A stretch of 64,000 nt of DNA from Bradyrhizobium diazoefficiens (GTDB taxonomy: Bacteria > Pseudomonadota > Alphaproteobacteria > Rhizobiales > Xanthobacteraceae). The stretch covers positions 22,589 through 86,588 of the forward strand of contig NZ_JAFCJJ010000027.1 of NCBI RefSeq assembly GCF_018131015.1, in the 5' to 3' direction. Both the position numbers and the translations under genes were made by a program. The notes under the pieces are model-generated. The model was not told the origin of the DNA, did no database searches, and worked only from the letters and a program-made list of their open reading frames with translations. This document shows, piece after piece, positions 53,390 through 61,246 of the stretch (positions within the stretch are counted from its first letter, which is position 1; the number at the start of each line of letters is the position of its first letter).

Positions 53390-54718
53390 ATGTCCGACCG
53401 TTTCCTTGCCGAGATCAACTTGCTGCATGATCTGCGTCAGGCAATCCGCGCACTCGATCCTGAGGCGGCGGAGAGGTTGATGCTGGCGTTGAGCGAGGAT
53501 GAAGCAAGCCAATGGGTTCACACCGCGCGCGATGCGCAACTGCCGCCGCGCGACCTCGATTGGTGCTGGCTGTTCATGGCCGGTCGCGGCTCAGGCAAGA
53601 CGCACGCGATGAGCAGCGCCGTTCACATGGCGGTGCGCGCGGGCATCGGCCGCATCAATCTGATCGCGCCGACCGCAGCCGATTATCTCGCGGTCAATCT
53701 GGAAGGGCCAAGCGGCATTCTCAGAACGTGCGGCAACGATCCGGTGCCGCACTGGACTGGCTTCAAGAAAAAGCTGGAATGGGAGAATGGTGCCGAGTGT
53801 CTGTTTTTCTCGGGCGAAGAACCGGACAGCCTGCGCGGCAAGCAGAGCGAGTTGTGTCTGATCGATGAGATCGCGGCGATGCGCTATGCGCAACATGTGT
53901 TCGATCAGGCGATGATGGTCAACCGGCTTGGCCAGAAGCCGCGCTTGCTGATCTCGACGACACCGAAGCGCAACGCATTCATGCTCAAGCTGACCGCAAT
54001 GAAGGACATCAGGATCACGTCGGGCCGCACGCGCGACAATGAAAAGCATCTGTCGGCCGAAGCATTGCGGCGGCTGGAGGAAGTCTACGGCGGCACCCGG
54101 CTGGCGCGGCAGGAACTCGACGGCCAGATGTTGCTCGACGTGCAGACAGCCTTGTTTCGCGACGAATGGCTGATCCACGATCCCGTGCCTGAGGAGATGA
54201 TCGAACAGACAAGCGTCGCGGTTGATCCTTCCGGCGGCGGCGATGAAGTCGGCATCTTAGCGGGTGCCTTGCTGACCGATGGGCGGCTGGCCATTCTTGC
54301 CGACCGCACCATGACCGGCTCACCCGCACAATGGGGCGAAGCCGCTGTGAAAACGCATGATGATTTCAATTGCGATGATGTGGTGGTCGAGATCAATTTC
54401 GGCGGCGACATGGCGACCGATACGGTGAAAGCCGCCGCAGCGAGGATGCATGAACGCGGGATGCGCGATACGCCATACATCCGCGTCAAGGAAGTGACGG
54501 CATCACGCGGCAAGGTGCTGCGGTGCGAGCCGATCAGTTTGCTGTTTGAAAAATCCCGGGTGTTGATGCGCCCCGGCCTCACCGAACTCGAACGCGAAAT
54601 GCTGTCGTTCAGCCGCGATTGGGACAGGGCAACATCAGGCTCTCCGAACCGGGTGGACGCGGCTGTGTGGGTCCTGACGCGGCTTGGTCACGTCAAGACC
54701 AACGTCGTGATTGTGTGA
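53390..54718 (+). CDS. Phage terminase large subunit
   Basis: The 442-residue protein has Walker A GRGSGKTH (residues 65-72) and Walker B-type ELCLIDEIAAM (about 160). A C-terminal nuclease region has acidic residues in VAVDPSGGGDEVGIL (about 280), DDVVVEINFGGD and a final Asp in NRVDAAVWVL. It packages DNA into proheads. Length and motifs appear intact. Its gene lies after the protease and before the portal, a different order from most HK97-type phages. Confidence 0.92.
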   Translation: MSDRFLAEINLLHDLRQAIRALDPEAAERLMLALSEDEASQWVHTARDAQLPPRDLDWCWLFMAGRGSGKTHAMSSAVHMAVRAGIGRINLIAPTAADYLAVNLEGPSGILRTCGNDPVPHWTGFKKKLEWENGAECLFFSGEEPDSLRGKQSELCLIDEIAAMRYAQHVFDQAMMVNRLGQKPRLLISTTPKRNAFMLKLTAMKDIRITSGRTRDNEKHLSAEALRRLEEVYGGTRLARQELDGQMLLDVQTALFRDEWLIHDPVPEEMIEQTSVAVDPSGGGDEVGILAGALLTDGRLAILADRTMTGSPAQWGEAAVKTHDDFNCDDVVVEINFGGDMATDTVKAAAARMHERGMRDTPYIRVKEVTASRGKVLRCEPISLLFEKSRVLMRPGLTELEREMLSFSRDWDRATSGSPNRVDAAVWVLTRLGHVKTNVVIV

Positions 54719-54737
54719 CAAAAACGGAGGTCGTTAG

Positions 54738-55991
54738 ATGTGGCCGTTCACCCGGAATGTTGAGCCGCCATCACCACCGTCGAGTGAAGCGTCGATGGGC
54801 GGAAACCTCGATCTCCATCACCTCGCCGACAACGTGGCGCGGGAATTTCACCGTTCGATGTATCTGTGGCGCAGCGTGGATCTGCTGGCCTCGATGGCGT
54901 CGAGCGTTCCGCTGATCGTCAGCAAGCAGGATGATGCGCAGCTCACCGCCGCCGAAACGGATGTCGTCAAACTCCTCGCATCGCCCAACCCGCAATGGCA
55001 TGGCCCGGCCATGACATATTTCGTCGCGGCCTGCATCGCGGTCACCAACCGTGCGTTTTTGCTCAGAGTGCGTGGACAGGGCGGCGCGACGCTTGAACTG
55101 TGGCCATTGCCACCGAACAGCGTGACGCCGATTTGTCACCGGGAAGGCGGCGTGATGATCGTCGGTTTCGATGTGCAGATCGGCGGCGAAGTGACGCGCT
55201 ATCCGGTCGATGAGAATGGCGACAGCGACATCATTTTTATTCGCCGTCCGACGCTCAACGGTGCGACCGCGAGCGCAAGCCCGGCTACGGTTGCGGCCCC
55301 TAGCGCGGAAGTGTTTACGCGGTTGCTGCAACGATGCGGCGACATCTTGAGCAACGCGAGCAACCTTACCGGCATCCTGTCAACCGACAGCGAGTTACCG
55401 AAGATCACGGTAGAGGGCATCAAGCAAAAGCTCGACGGCTTCAAGATCGGACGAAAGGACAGCGGCGGCACAATTGTCGCGGCCAACGCGAAATGGGAAC
55501 TGACACGATTGAGCGAAGACCCGACCGCCGCATTGAGCGTGGAAGTGAAGAACTCGCTCGCACATGATGTTTGCGCGGTGTTCGGCGTACCATCGCAACT
55601 GGCGGGCCTGCCCGGCCAAGAGACCTTTAACAACTACAATGAAGCTCGCATTGGACTTCTGACCGATGCGGTGCTGCCCGGCTATATCGGGCCGTATACG
55701 GCGGCGTTGACGCAGGCGCTGATGACCAGCGGCGCGATCATCGTGCCGAACATCGACGCGGTCCCGGCGATGATGGCCTATCGCGCGCAACTCACCAAAA
55801 CAGCGAACGAGGCGCTGTTTATGTCCATCAACGAACAACGCAATATGTGCGGCATGCCCGCCTATGAGGATGACGAGTACGGTGAATTTGCCAACGTCCC
55901 GGTCAGGCTGGTTGAATTGCTATTGAAGCGGCAGGCGATTGAATTACAGGGCGGCAACGTCGAAAACATTCTCGCGCCCGCCGAAAGATAA
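54738..55991 (+). CDS. Phage portal protein (HK97 type)
   Basis: The 417-residue protein shows the portal layout: N-terminal helical region (NVAREFHRSMYLWRSVDLLA, SMASSVPLIV), wing domain with LASPNPQWHGPAMTYFVAAC and LRVRGQGGATLELWPLPPNS, stem helix region (AHDVCAVFGVPSQLAGLPGQ, ETFNNYNEARIGL) and C-terminal crown. ATG 54738 follows GGAGG with good spacing. It forms the ring through which DNA enters the capsid and to which a tail joins. It is the last structural gene in the element; no adaptor or tail gene follows. Confidence 0.9.
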   Translation: MWPFTRNVEPPSPPSSEASMGGNLDLHHLADNVAREFHRSMYLWRSVDLLASMASSVPLIVSKQDDAQLTAAETDVVKLLASPNPQWHGPAMTYFVAACIAVTNRAFLLRVRGQGGATLELWPLPPNSVTPICHREGGVMIVGFDVQIGGEVTRYPVDENGDSDIIFIRRPTLNGATASASPATVAAPSAEVFTRLLQRCGDILSNASNLTGILSTDSELPKITVEGIKQKLDGFKIGRKDSGGTIVAANAKWELTRLSEDPTAALSVEVKNSLAHDVCAVFGVPSQLAGLPGQETFNNYNEARIGLLTDAVLPGYIGPYTAALTQALMTSGAIIVPNIDAVPAMMAYRAQLTKTANEALFMSINEQRNMCGMPAYEDDEYGEFANVPVRLVELLLKRQAIELQGGNVENILAPAER

Positions 55992-56121
55992 GGAGACTAC
56001 CGTGAGGCCCCGCTATTTTCTCTTGGCCTTCGTAATTTAATTGTGCGTAATTGCTTGACACCGCACCCATGGCCTTGATGCCCTAATGTTCCCTTCACCT
56101 AACTGATTCGGTCGTTTGAAA

Positions 56122-56994
56122 ATGCTCCAACGCGCTGTTCGCCGTCTCGAAGTCGATAAACACGCTCATATGGCGTGCTTGCCGAATCTGGACTTCATGC
56201 GTCCCTTGGCCGATGGGTCGATGAAACTGATCGTCACTTCCCCACCATACAACATCGGTAAGTCTTACGAGCGCAAGAAGACGACCCTGGACAGCTACGT
56301 AAAAGATCAGGCGCAAGTCATCTCGGAATGCGTACGTCTGCTACATCCGAATGGTTCAATTTGCTGGCAAGTAGGCAATCACGTCCAGAATGGCGAGGTC
56401 TTTCCGCTCGACATAGTACTTTATCACCTTTTCAAGGATCACGGATTAAAGCTCCGCAACAGGATCATTTGGCACTTTGAGCATGGCCTACATTGCAGCG
56501 GCCGACTTTCTGGCCGCCACGAGACTATTCTTTGGTTCACCAAGGGCAACGATTATACGTTCAATCTTGATCCGATCCGGGTGCCCTCAAAATATCCGAA
56601 CAAGAAATACTATAAAGGCCCGAAGATGGGTCAATTATCCGGTAATCCGCTCGGAAAGAATCCCGGCGATGTTTGGATTTTGCCGAACGTGAAGAACAAT
56701 CACGTCGAAAAGACCATCCATCCCTGTCAGTTTCCTGTCGAGCTTGTCGAGCGTTTGGTTTTATCGATGACCAGTCCGTCCGACAGCGTCCTCGATCCAT
56801 ACATGGGGGTCGGCTCCACTGTCGTGGCGGCGGTCATGAATGGCCGAAATGGTTACGGTTGCGACACCGTGAAGGAATACGTGGATATTGCTTGGCAGCG
56901 TGTCCACCAGCTTCGGGCGGGCACTTTACAAACTCGACCGAGAAATAAGCCCGTGTACGATCCGAAGCTGCCGCGCGGCGGCCACACGCGATGA
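56122..56994 (+). CDS. DNA methyltransferase (SPPY type) of a type II restriction-modification pair
   Basis: The 290-residue protein has the beta-class order: catalytic motif IV SPPYNIG at residues 40-46, a mobile target-recognition region, and the AdoMet motif DPYMGVGST near residue 230. SPPY is typical of N4-cytosine methyltransferases. Base composition is clearly more AT-rich than the surrounding head genes, suggesting separate acquisition. TTGACA at 56055-56060 could be part of its promoter. It overlaps the endonuclease gene by four bases (ATGA). Confidence 0.9.
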   Translation: MLQRAVRRLEVDKHAHMACLPNLDFMRPLADGSMKLIVTSPPYNIGKSYERKKTTLDSYVKDQAQVISECVRLLHPNGSICWQVGNHVQNGEVFPLDIVLYHLFKDHGLKLRNRIIWHFEHGLHCSGRLSGRHETILWFTKGNDYTFNLDPIRVPSKYPNKKYYKGPKMGQLSGNPLGKNPGDVWILPNVKNNHVEKTIHPCQFPVELVERLVLSMTSPSDSVLDPYMGVGSTVVAAVMNGRNGYGCDTVKEYVDIAWQRVHQLRAGTLQTRPRNKPVYDPKLPRGGHTR

Positions 56995-57602
56995 GGATCG
57001 TTCAGTATTACTCGCATCTAAATGGGCTGGAATACTTGCTGGTCCATCACGCTGCACTGTGGGCCGAAATACAATCCATCATTGGGTCCATTGATGCTTC
57101 GCAACACCGCACTAAAATTTCTCAAGAGAAGCGAACTTTAGGGAACGCTTTTTATTCGCCGCTTGCCATGAACCGTGCATACAAAAATGCCTTCGCGGCA
57201 ATGGGCTGGTCAGAACAACGCACGAGCTACTGGGTCACGGATGACGTGCAACTGATCCGAAAAACACTGCCACTGCCTCAAGCTCAGCAGAAACAGGACA
57301 TCATCGAAGCAGGAAAAACACCAATAGCGTCCTACAATCAAACGGATTTCGTTAAGAACCGCGTTGCCGTTGAATTGCAGTTCGGAAAGTACTCTTTTGT
57401 TGCATACGATCTTTTCGTCAAGCACATGGCCTTTTACGTCGGCAACGTTATTGATGTCGGCGTGGAAATCCTACCAATGAAAGAGCTTCAACAATATATG
57501 TCCTCTGGAGTCGGCTACTACGAGGGCGAGCTTTACAATGTAATTCGACAAGGCCGTGGGGTGCCTGCGGTGCCACTGGTGATTATTGGCATCGCTCCGT
57601 AA
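56991..57602 (+). CDS. BglII-like type II restriction endonuclease
   Basis: The 203-residue protein resembles the BglII family. The segment TDFVKNRVAVELQFGKYSFV places Asp119, Glu128 and Gln130 with the same spacing as BglII Asp84, Glu93 and Gln95, and is followed by IDVGVEILPMK and a C-terminal beta region. It would cut unmethylated DNA; the target may be AGATCT or a related palindrome, which is inference. It directly follows its methyltransferase, with no controller gene visible. Codon use is AT-rich. Confidence 0.8.
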   Translation: MRIVQYYSHLNGLEYLLVHHAALWAEIQSIIGSIDASQHRTKISQEKRTLGNAFYSPLAMNRAYKNAFAAMGWSEQRTSYWVTDDVQLIRKTLPLPQAQQKQDIIEAGKTPIASYNQTDFVKNRVAVELQFGKYSFVAYDLFVKHMAFYVGNVIDVGVEILPMKELQQYMSSGVGYYEGELYNVIRQGRGVPAVPLVIIGIAP

Positions 57603-57664
57603 CTGATTTATCTGCGCCGCGCACGCGCCGAAATATGTTGATGTCCTTCCGTTGCCGTCGCTAA

Positions 57665-57907
57665 TCAATTCAGTCCGATCTTGTCGCGCGCGAAGCTGAT
57701 TTTGCCGCTCTGTAGGCCCGTAGCCATTTTCTCGAAAAAGGTGGCCATGGCGTTGCGGTCGCCGCTTGCAGCCAGATGCGAGATCATCGCCGTGACCATC
57801 ATCATTGACGACAGCACAGTGAGTGGCGGTGTGTCGGTCATAATCGGCTTTAGCATGTCGCGGATACGGTCGATGCATTCCTTGTCGATGGTGTTCTCCT
57901 CGCTCAT
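57665..57907 (-). CDS. Hypothetical helical protein (80 residues)
   Basis: The protein (MSEENTIDKECIDRIRDMLK ... RDKIGLN) is helical, with a Met-rich hydrophobic centre (LTVLSSMMMVTAMISHLAAS) that could be a membrane segment or buried helix. It is the last gene of a leftward trio (58633 to 57665), convergent with the endonuclease gene. No family recognised. Confidence 0.55.
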   Translation of the reverse strand: MSEENTIDKECIDRIRDMLKPIMTDTPPLTVLSSMMMVTAMISHLAASGDRNAMATFFEKMATGLQSGKISFARDKIGLN

Positions 57908-57917
57908 GTCTAGTCTC

Positions 57918-58319
57918 CTAATTCTTGCTCAACCGATTTATCCTGTGTGCGCGTGCCCGCAGGAACATCTCACTTATGAAGTCGTCGGCCTTAAGGCGTC
58001 GGCAGAACTCCCTCGACGTGATGCCATGCTCAGCGCAGTAAGCCTGCGCGGTGTCGTCAATGTCGATTTGATCAGGCGCGTCCGGGTCTTTCTGTTTTAA
58101 ATCAGCGATCTCGCGCCGATGTCGCGCCAACGTGGCATCGACATCTCCGGTCTTGCCCTCGAGAAAAGCCTCGCACCATCGCGTGGGTTCTTCTCCGGTT
58201 AGCCCGCGCTCGACTTCCTCGCCGTCGAGGACATCGACGATCTGGTAACGGTCGCCGTGACGCCATACGGCATAACCAAACTGCCTGATCGCGTGGCGCA
58301 GCACATCGTCAACCGACAT
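57918..58319 (-). CDS. Hypothetical protein (133 residues)
   Basis: Its start overlaps the stop of the upstream gene by one base (TAATG). It has a mixed N-terminal part (VLRHAIRQFGYAVWRHGDRY, QIVDVLDGEEVERGLTGEEP), an acidic linker and a C-terminal helical part (AYCAEHGITSREFCRRLKAD). No membrane segment. Function unknown; it is part of the leftward accessory trio. Confidence 0.55.
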   Translation of the reverse strand: MSVDDVLRHAIRQFGYAVWRHGDRYQIVDVLDGEEVERGLTGEEPTRWCEAFLEGKTGDVDATLARHRREIADLKQKDPDAPDQIDIDDTAQAYCAEHGITSREFCRRLKADDFISEMFLRARAHRINRLSKN

Positions 58320-58633
58320 TATGCCATACCCATCGTGCCGCCCTCGCTGATCGGAATGTCGCCAAAGTAGTAGCGGCGCATGATCCTTTCGCAGGTACGA
58401 TCCTCACTCTGGAGGCACCGCTTGCACAGGGGGTGCGTTTCCTCCGTCCTCTCCCGGAAAGTCCTATCCTTGAAAATCGCCGGGCCGTCGAGCGGCGTGA
58501 CTTGCACCAAGCAGGCTCCGGCAAACATGGCATCCTTGCCACAGGACGCACATGTGATCTTCGGTTCGCCCGGCTTCGCTTTGTTGGCACGGGGCGCAAG
58601 GCCGACGTTGAACATCGAATGAGGTTTATTCAT
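58319..58633 (-). CDS. Hypothetical protein with two Cys pairs
   Basis: The start has GGAGGGAGAC upstream. The 104-residue protein has CASCGKDA and LCKRCLQSEDRTC, a probable zinc site of the double CxxC type, with a helical tail (CERIMRRYYFGDIPIS). It leads the leftward trio and faces the divergent gene at 58721. Such small zinc proteins on phages often bind nucleic acid or host proteins; the target is unknown. Confidence 0.6.
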   Translation of the reverse strand: MNKPHSMFNVGLAPRANKAKPGEPKITCASCGKDAMFAGACLVQVTPLDGPAIFKDRTFRERTEETHPLCKRCLQSEDRTCERIMRRYYFGDIPISEGGTMGMA

Positions 58634-58663
58634 TCAGTCTCCCTCCCTCGTTTCAGGATGAGC

Positions 58664-58692
58664 TTGACTTTCCATTGTTAGATTGAGATAAC
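58664..58692 (+). promoter_or_regulatory. Predicted sigma-70 promoter for the 58721 gene
   Basis: TTGACT (58664-58669) and GATAAC (58687-58692) are 17 bases apart and about 30 bases before the ATG at 58721. The region is AT-rich compared with its surroundings. Confidence 0.5.
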
Positions 58693-58720
58693 ATACGCGC
58701 TTTGACGCGGAGCGCAATAA

Positions 58721-59398
58721 ATGATCGAGACCCCGGTCCAACTACTGCGGACAATGCCCACCCCCGCGTTTCTGAAATTGCTCGGCTTTACGAGTACGGG
58801 TCTGAGCCAGCGGACCTACAACAAGGAAGTCAGTTTCGCGTTTGGCGGCCAGATCAACGCGATTAAGGGCGAGTATCTTGAACTCGATGCACTGGCGGCC
58901 TTACTGACGTCGCTGGTTGGCCACCGCGCAAAGTCCCTCAAGGACGCGGCTGCCGCCGTGCGGATGTACTGGCGGGAGTGGTTGGCGCTGGTGCAGGAGT
59001 GCGAGCGCGATCCGCGCTACACCAAGGAAATCGTGCCCGGGCCAGAGCAACACTTTTTCGCAGTTGGCGTGGTGATCGACAGCAAGGGCCGTACCATCGT
59101 CTGCGGCACCGGATCGATGTCGGGGTGCCTGACCAACCTGTATGAGAATTATCGCAAGGTCCGGCCAGATGGCGGCCTCGCGCCATCGATTTTTCCGGTC
59201 TCGATGGAGGCGGTGCTGCACCAACTGAGGACCAACAGCCGCGAGAACAAGGTGCCACTCAGGTTGCCACTCACAATGCAGCCGGACGATCCAAAATATC
59301 CGCAATGGCTCGACGAAATCGAAGCGCACCGCCAGATCGCCTCTGCACGGATCAAGACGACTGCGGCGAAAATCAAGCGGCAGCGCGCGATGGTGTGA
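58721..59398 (+). CDS. Unrecognised protein (225 residues) between accessory genes and excisionase
   Basis: The protein begins MIETPVQLLRTMPTPAFLKL and has a possible DNA-binding-like start (LGFTSTGLSQRTYNKEVSFA), a central helical region (VRMYWREWLALVQECERDPR), a beta stretch (FFAVGVVIDSKGRTIVCGTG) and a basic coiled tail (RQIASARIKTTAAKIKRQRA). No family recognised. It has its own predicted promoter and is the first rightward gene before the excisionase and integrase, so it may be regulatory or accessory. Confidence 0.55.
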   Translation: MIETPVQLLRTMPTPAFLKLLGFTSTGLSQRTYNKEVSFAFGGQINAIKGEYLELDALAALLTSLVGHRAKSLKDAAAAVRMYWREWLALVQECERDPRYTKEIVPGPEQHFFAVGVVIDSKGRTIVCGTGSMSGCLTNLYENYRKVRPDGGLAPSIFPVSMEAVLHQLRTNSRENKVPLRLPLTMQPDDPKYPQWLDEIEAHRQIASARIKTTAAKIKRQRAMV

Positions 59399-59441
59399 AG
59401 GCAGCGCCACTGCGTGAGAAAAGCGGGAGTTTTCGAGTCAA

Positions 59442-59642
59442 ATGATCATCCTGCGACGACGCGATGCGGCCGACGATCTTGGAGTGTCCGAACGTACGCT
59501 CGACCGGCTTGTCGGCGATGGCCTGATCCCATGGGTAGATTTGGGTCGTGGCCGCATCAGGCACCGCAAAGGTTTCGACAAGGCCGACATCGATCAATTT
59601 AAGCTGGCGCGCAAGCGTCGGGAGACCGGCCACGACAAATGA
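59442..59642 (+). CDS. AlpA/excisionase-like helix-turn-helix protein
   Basis: The 66-residue protein reads MIILRRRDAADDLGVSERTL then DRLVGDGLIPWVDLGRGRIR and HRKGFDKADIDQF, the MerR-like winged helix of excisionase and AlpA-type proteins. In P4-like satellites and phage-inducible islands AlpA activates or assists excision. It lies 230 bases upstream of the integrase gene on the same strand, fitting that role. Confidence 0.8.
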   Translation: MIILRRRDAADDLGVSERTLDRLVGDGLIPWVDLGRGRIRHRKGFDKADIDQFKLARKRRETGHDK

Positions 59643-59676
59643 CGGAATTGGCGGCTGCGGAGAAGGGAATGCGCCA

Positions 59677-59880
59677 ATGGCGCGTGAGAGAACAAGGCGC
59701 GGACCGTGTACGTTCACTGAGGCCGATGTCCGCCGTGGCGTCGTCGCGGCGCGCAAGAGCGGCCTCAGGGTGAAGGGCATCGAATTTAAAATGACGTTGG
59801 TTGTCGAGGATGATGACGGCGTAGTCACCACAACGGAGAGCGATCTGGATCGCGCTATTAGAACCAATGGCCAAGATTAG
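59677..59880 (+). CDS. Small hypothetical protein overlapping the integrase start
   Basis: The 67-residue protein (MARERTRRGPCTFTEADVRR ... TNGQD) begins at 59677 after GAAGGG and overlaps the integrase gene by 14 bases. FTEADVRRGVVAARKSGLRV resembles small proteins often encoded just before rhizobial phage integrases. It is likely co-translated with the integrase. Function unknown. Confidence 0.6.
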   Translation: MARERTRRGPCTFTEADVRRGVVAARKSGLRVKGIEFKMTLVVEDDDGVVTTTESDLDRAIRTNGQD

Positions 59881-61024
59881 GTTGAAGCACGTCAACAAGT
59901 TCAAGAACAAGAACCGCACCGACAAGCGCGAGCGGTATTACTTTCGCGTTCGCGGTCAGAAGGCCATTCCGTTGCCCGGCAAGCCGGGGAGCGACGAGTT
60001 CATGACTGCTTACGGTCTCGCGCTCAGCGCGTTGGAAAAGGCGCGACAGGGCGAGACTGCAATCGCGGTGTCTGCCGCCAAGCTGGGAAAGCCCGGCACG
60101 ATTGCGGCCCTTGTACCGTCCTACTACCGCTCGGCGGAGTGGCTGAACCTAGCCAGCGATACCAAGGAAGCGCGAGAGCGCATCCTCAAGCGGTTTGTTC
60201 ATGGCGACGCCAAGAAGGGCCTCCGCGGCTATGGCAATTTCCCCGTAGCAATGTTCACCGAACAGAACCTGATCGACATTCGCGACAAGATCGCATCGCT
60301 ATCCGCGCGAAGGTCGTGGCTCAAGGCGATCAAGCATCTTCTCGAGCATGCGGTGCCATCGCTAATTGCAAAAAATCCGGCCGGAAAAATCGATCAGGTG
60401 CGCTTGCCTAAGACCAAGGGGCACTGGACGTGGACCAACGACCAGATCGCGACCTATCGCCAGCACTGGAAACTTGGCACCAAGCAGCGACTGGTTTTCG
60501 AGTTTGCGCTGGAGACGGTAAGCCGTCGCGGCGAGGTCGTCCGTTTCGGGCCGCAGCATTGCTACATCAGCGAGGAAGGTGAACGCCGCATCAGGATCGA
60601 GCGCACGCACGGCTCCGAGGACGTCGATATTCCGATGAGTGATGCGCTGGCGGCGGCGATTGAAGCGATGCCCATCCCGACCGCGATCAACGGCGTGGTG
60701 CCGCTAACTTATCTGCACACCGAGCGCGGCAAGATGCGCAGCAAGAAAGCACTTGGCAATGACTTTGCCCATTGGGTGAGGGCCACCGGCCTGCCGGACA
60801 AATGTAGGATGCACGGTCTCAAGAAGGGAGGCATGCGGCAGGGTGCCGAAGCTGGCCTGACCACGCGCGAGTTGATGGGCCGCAGCGGTCACAAGTCGTA
60901 TGCCGAGGTTCAACGCTACACGGACGCAGCCGACCAGAAGAAGCTCGCCGATGCTGGCGCAGAGAAGCTGAAAGCAGCGGCCGCGAGGGGTCCGAAGCTG
61001 ATCACAAAGCGGGCGACGACATGA
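59867..61024 (+). CDS. Tyrosine-type integrase with altered catalytic motif
   Basis: The 385-residue protein has an N-terminal arm-type and core-binding part (about 1-175) and a catalytic domain. Box I Arg is in ETVSRRGEVVRF. Box II reads MHGLKKGGMRQGAEAGLTTR, where the usual HxxR has Lys at the Arg position. The later His is in GRSGHKSYAEVQ and the nucleophile Tyr in RYTDAADQ. The gene ends about 90 bases before the right attachment site in tRNA-Glu, so it is the element's integrase. The Lys substitution is notable but other residues look normal. Confidence 0.88.
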   Translation: MAKIRLKHVNKFKNKNRTDKRERYYFRVRGQKAIPLPGKPGSDEFMTAYGLALSALEKARQGETAIAVSAAKLGKPGTIAALVPSYYRSAEWLNLASDTKEARERILKRFVHGDAKKGLRGYGNFPVAMFTEQNLIDIRDKIASLSARRSWLKAIKHLLEHAVPSLIAKNPAGKIDQVRLPKTKGHWTWTNDQIATYRQHWKLGTKQRLVFEFALETVSRRGEVVRFGPQHCYISEEGERRIRIERTHGSEDVDIPMSDALAAAIEAMPIPTAINGVVPLTYLHTERGKMRSKKALGNDFAHWVRATGLPDKCRMHGLKKGGMRQGAEAGLTTRELMGRSGHKSYAEVQRYTDAADQKKLADAGAEKLKAAAARGPKLITKRATT

Positions 61025-61115
61025 ACGTAACCGGATCGGATTGCACAAACGCTCCCGATCCCATTACACAAACATGGGTCTAAGTTATTGAAGTCGTTGG
61101 AGGTGGAAATCGATG

Positions 61116-61137
61116 TGGCGCTCCCTAGGGGAATCGA
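61116..61137. repeat. Right attachment site within tRNA-Glu
   Basis: Identical 22-base copy of 44754-44775. It forms the 3' end, CCA and T-arm of the intact tRNA-Glu gene, so integration leaves the tRNA functional on this side. Confidence 0.9.
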
Positions 61138-61190
61138 ACCCCTGTTTCAGCCTTGAGAGGGCCGCGTCCTAACCGCTAGACGAAGGGAGC
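61116..61190 (-). tRNA. tRNA-Glu (anticodon CTC)
   Basis: Read on the minus strand, the gene begins GCTCCCT and ends AGGGAGC, then G and CCA, with an encoded CCA end. The D-arm is GTCTAGCGGTTAGGAC. The anticodon stem is CGGCC/GGCTG with loop CTCTCAA, so the anticodon is CTC, reading GAG for glutamate. The T-arm is AGGGG TTCGATT CCCCT. All stems pair. It is the integration target of the element at 44754-61137. Confidence 0.97.
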
Positions 61191-61246
61191 GTATGGGCTA
61201 GCCAATAGCCGCGAAATTTGTCCGCCGCAAGGACTGAACCGGCATT

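Larger units (their letters stand above)
44754..61137. mobile_element. Integrated element with head and packaging genes but no tail genes (candidate capsid-forming satellite)
   Basis: The element is bounded by identical 22-bp repeats (44754-44775 and 61116-61137) formed by the 3' end of tRNA-Glu. It carries a tyrosine integrase, an AlpA-like excisionase, a primase-helicase, a serine resolvase, an HK97-type capsid, prohead protease, large terminase, portal, a restriction-modification pair, a MazF-like toxin and small unknown genes. No tail tube, tape measure, baseplate, holin, endolysin or connector gene is visible. Size, tRNA integration and content match phage satellites that build their own capsids. 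A decayed prophage is the main alternative, but the phage genes present look intact. Confidence 0.8.

Noticed and set aside
44754..61137. Element as a decayed complete prophage
   Set aside because: All recognisable phage genes appear full length, and the missing functions are exactly the tail, connector and lysis sets. No remnants of those genes are visible.
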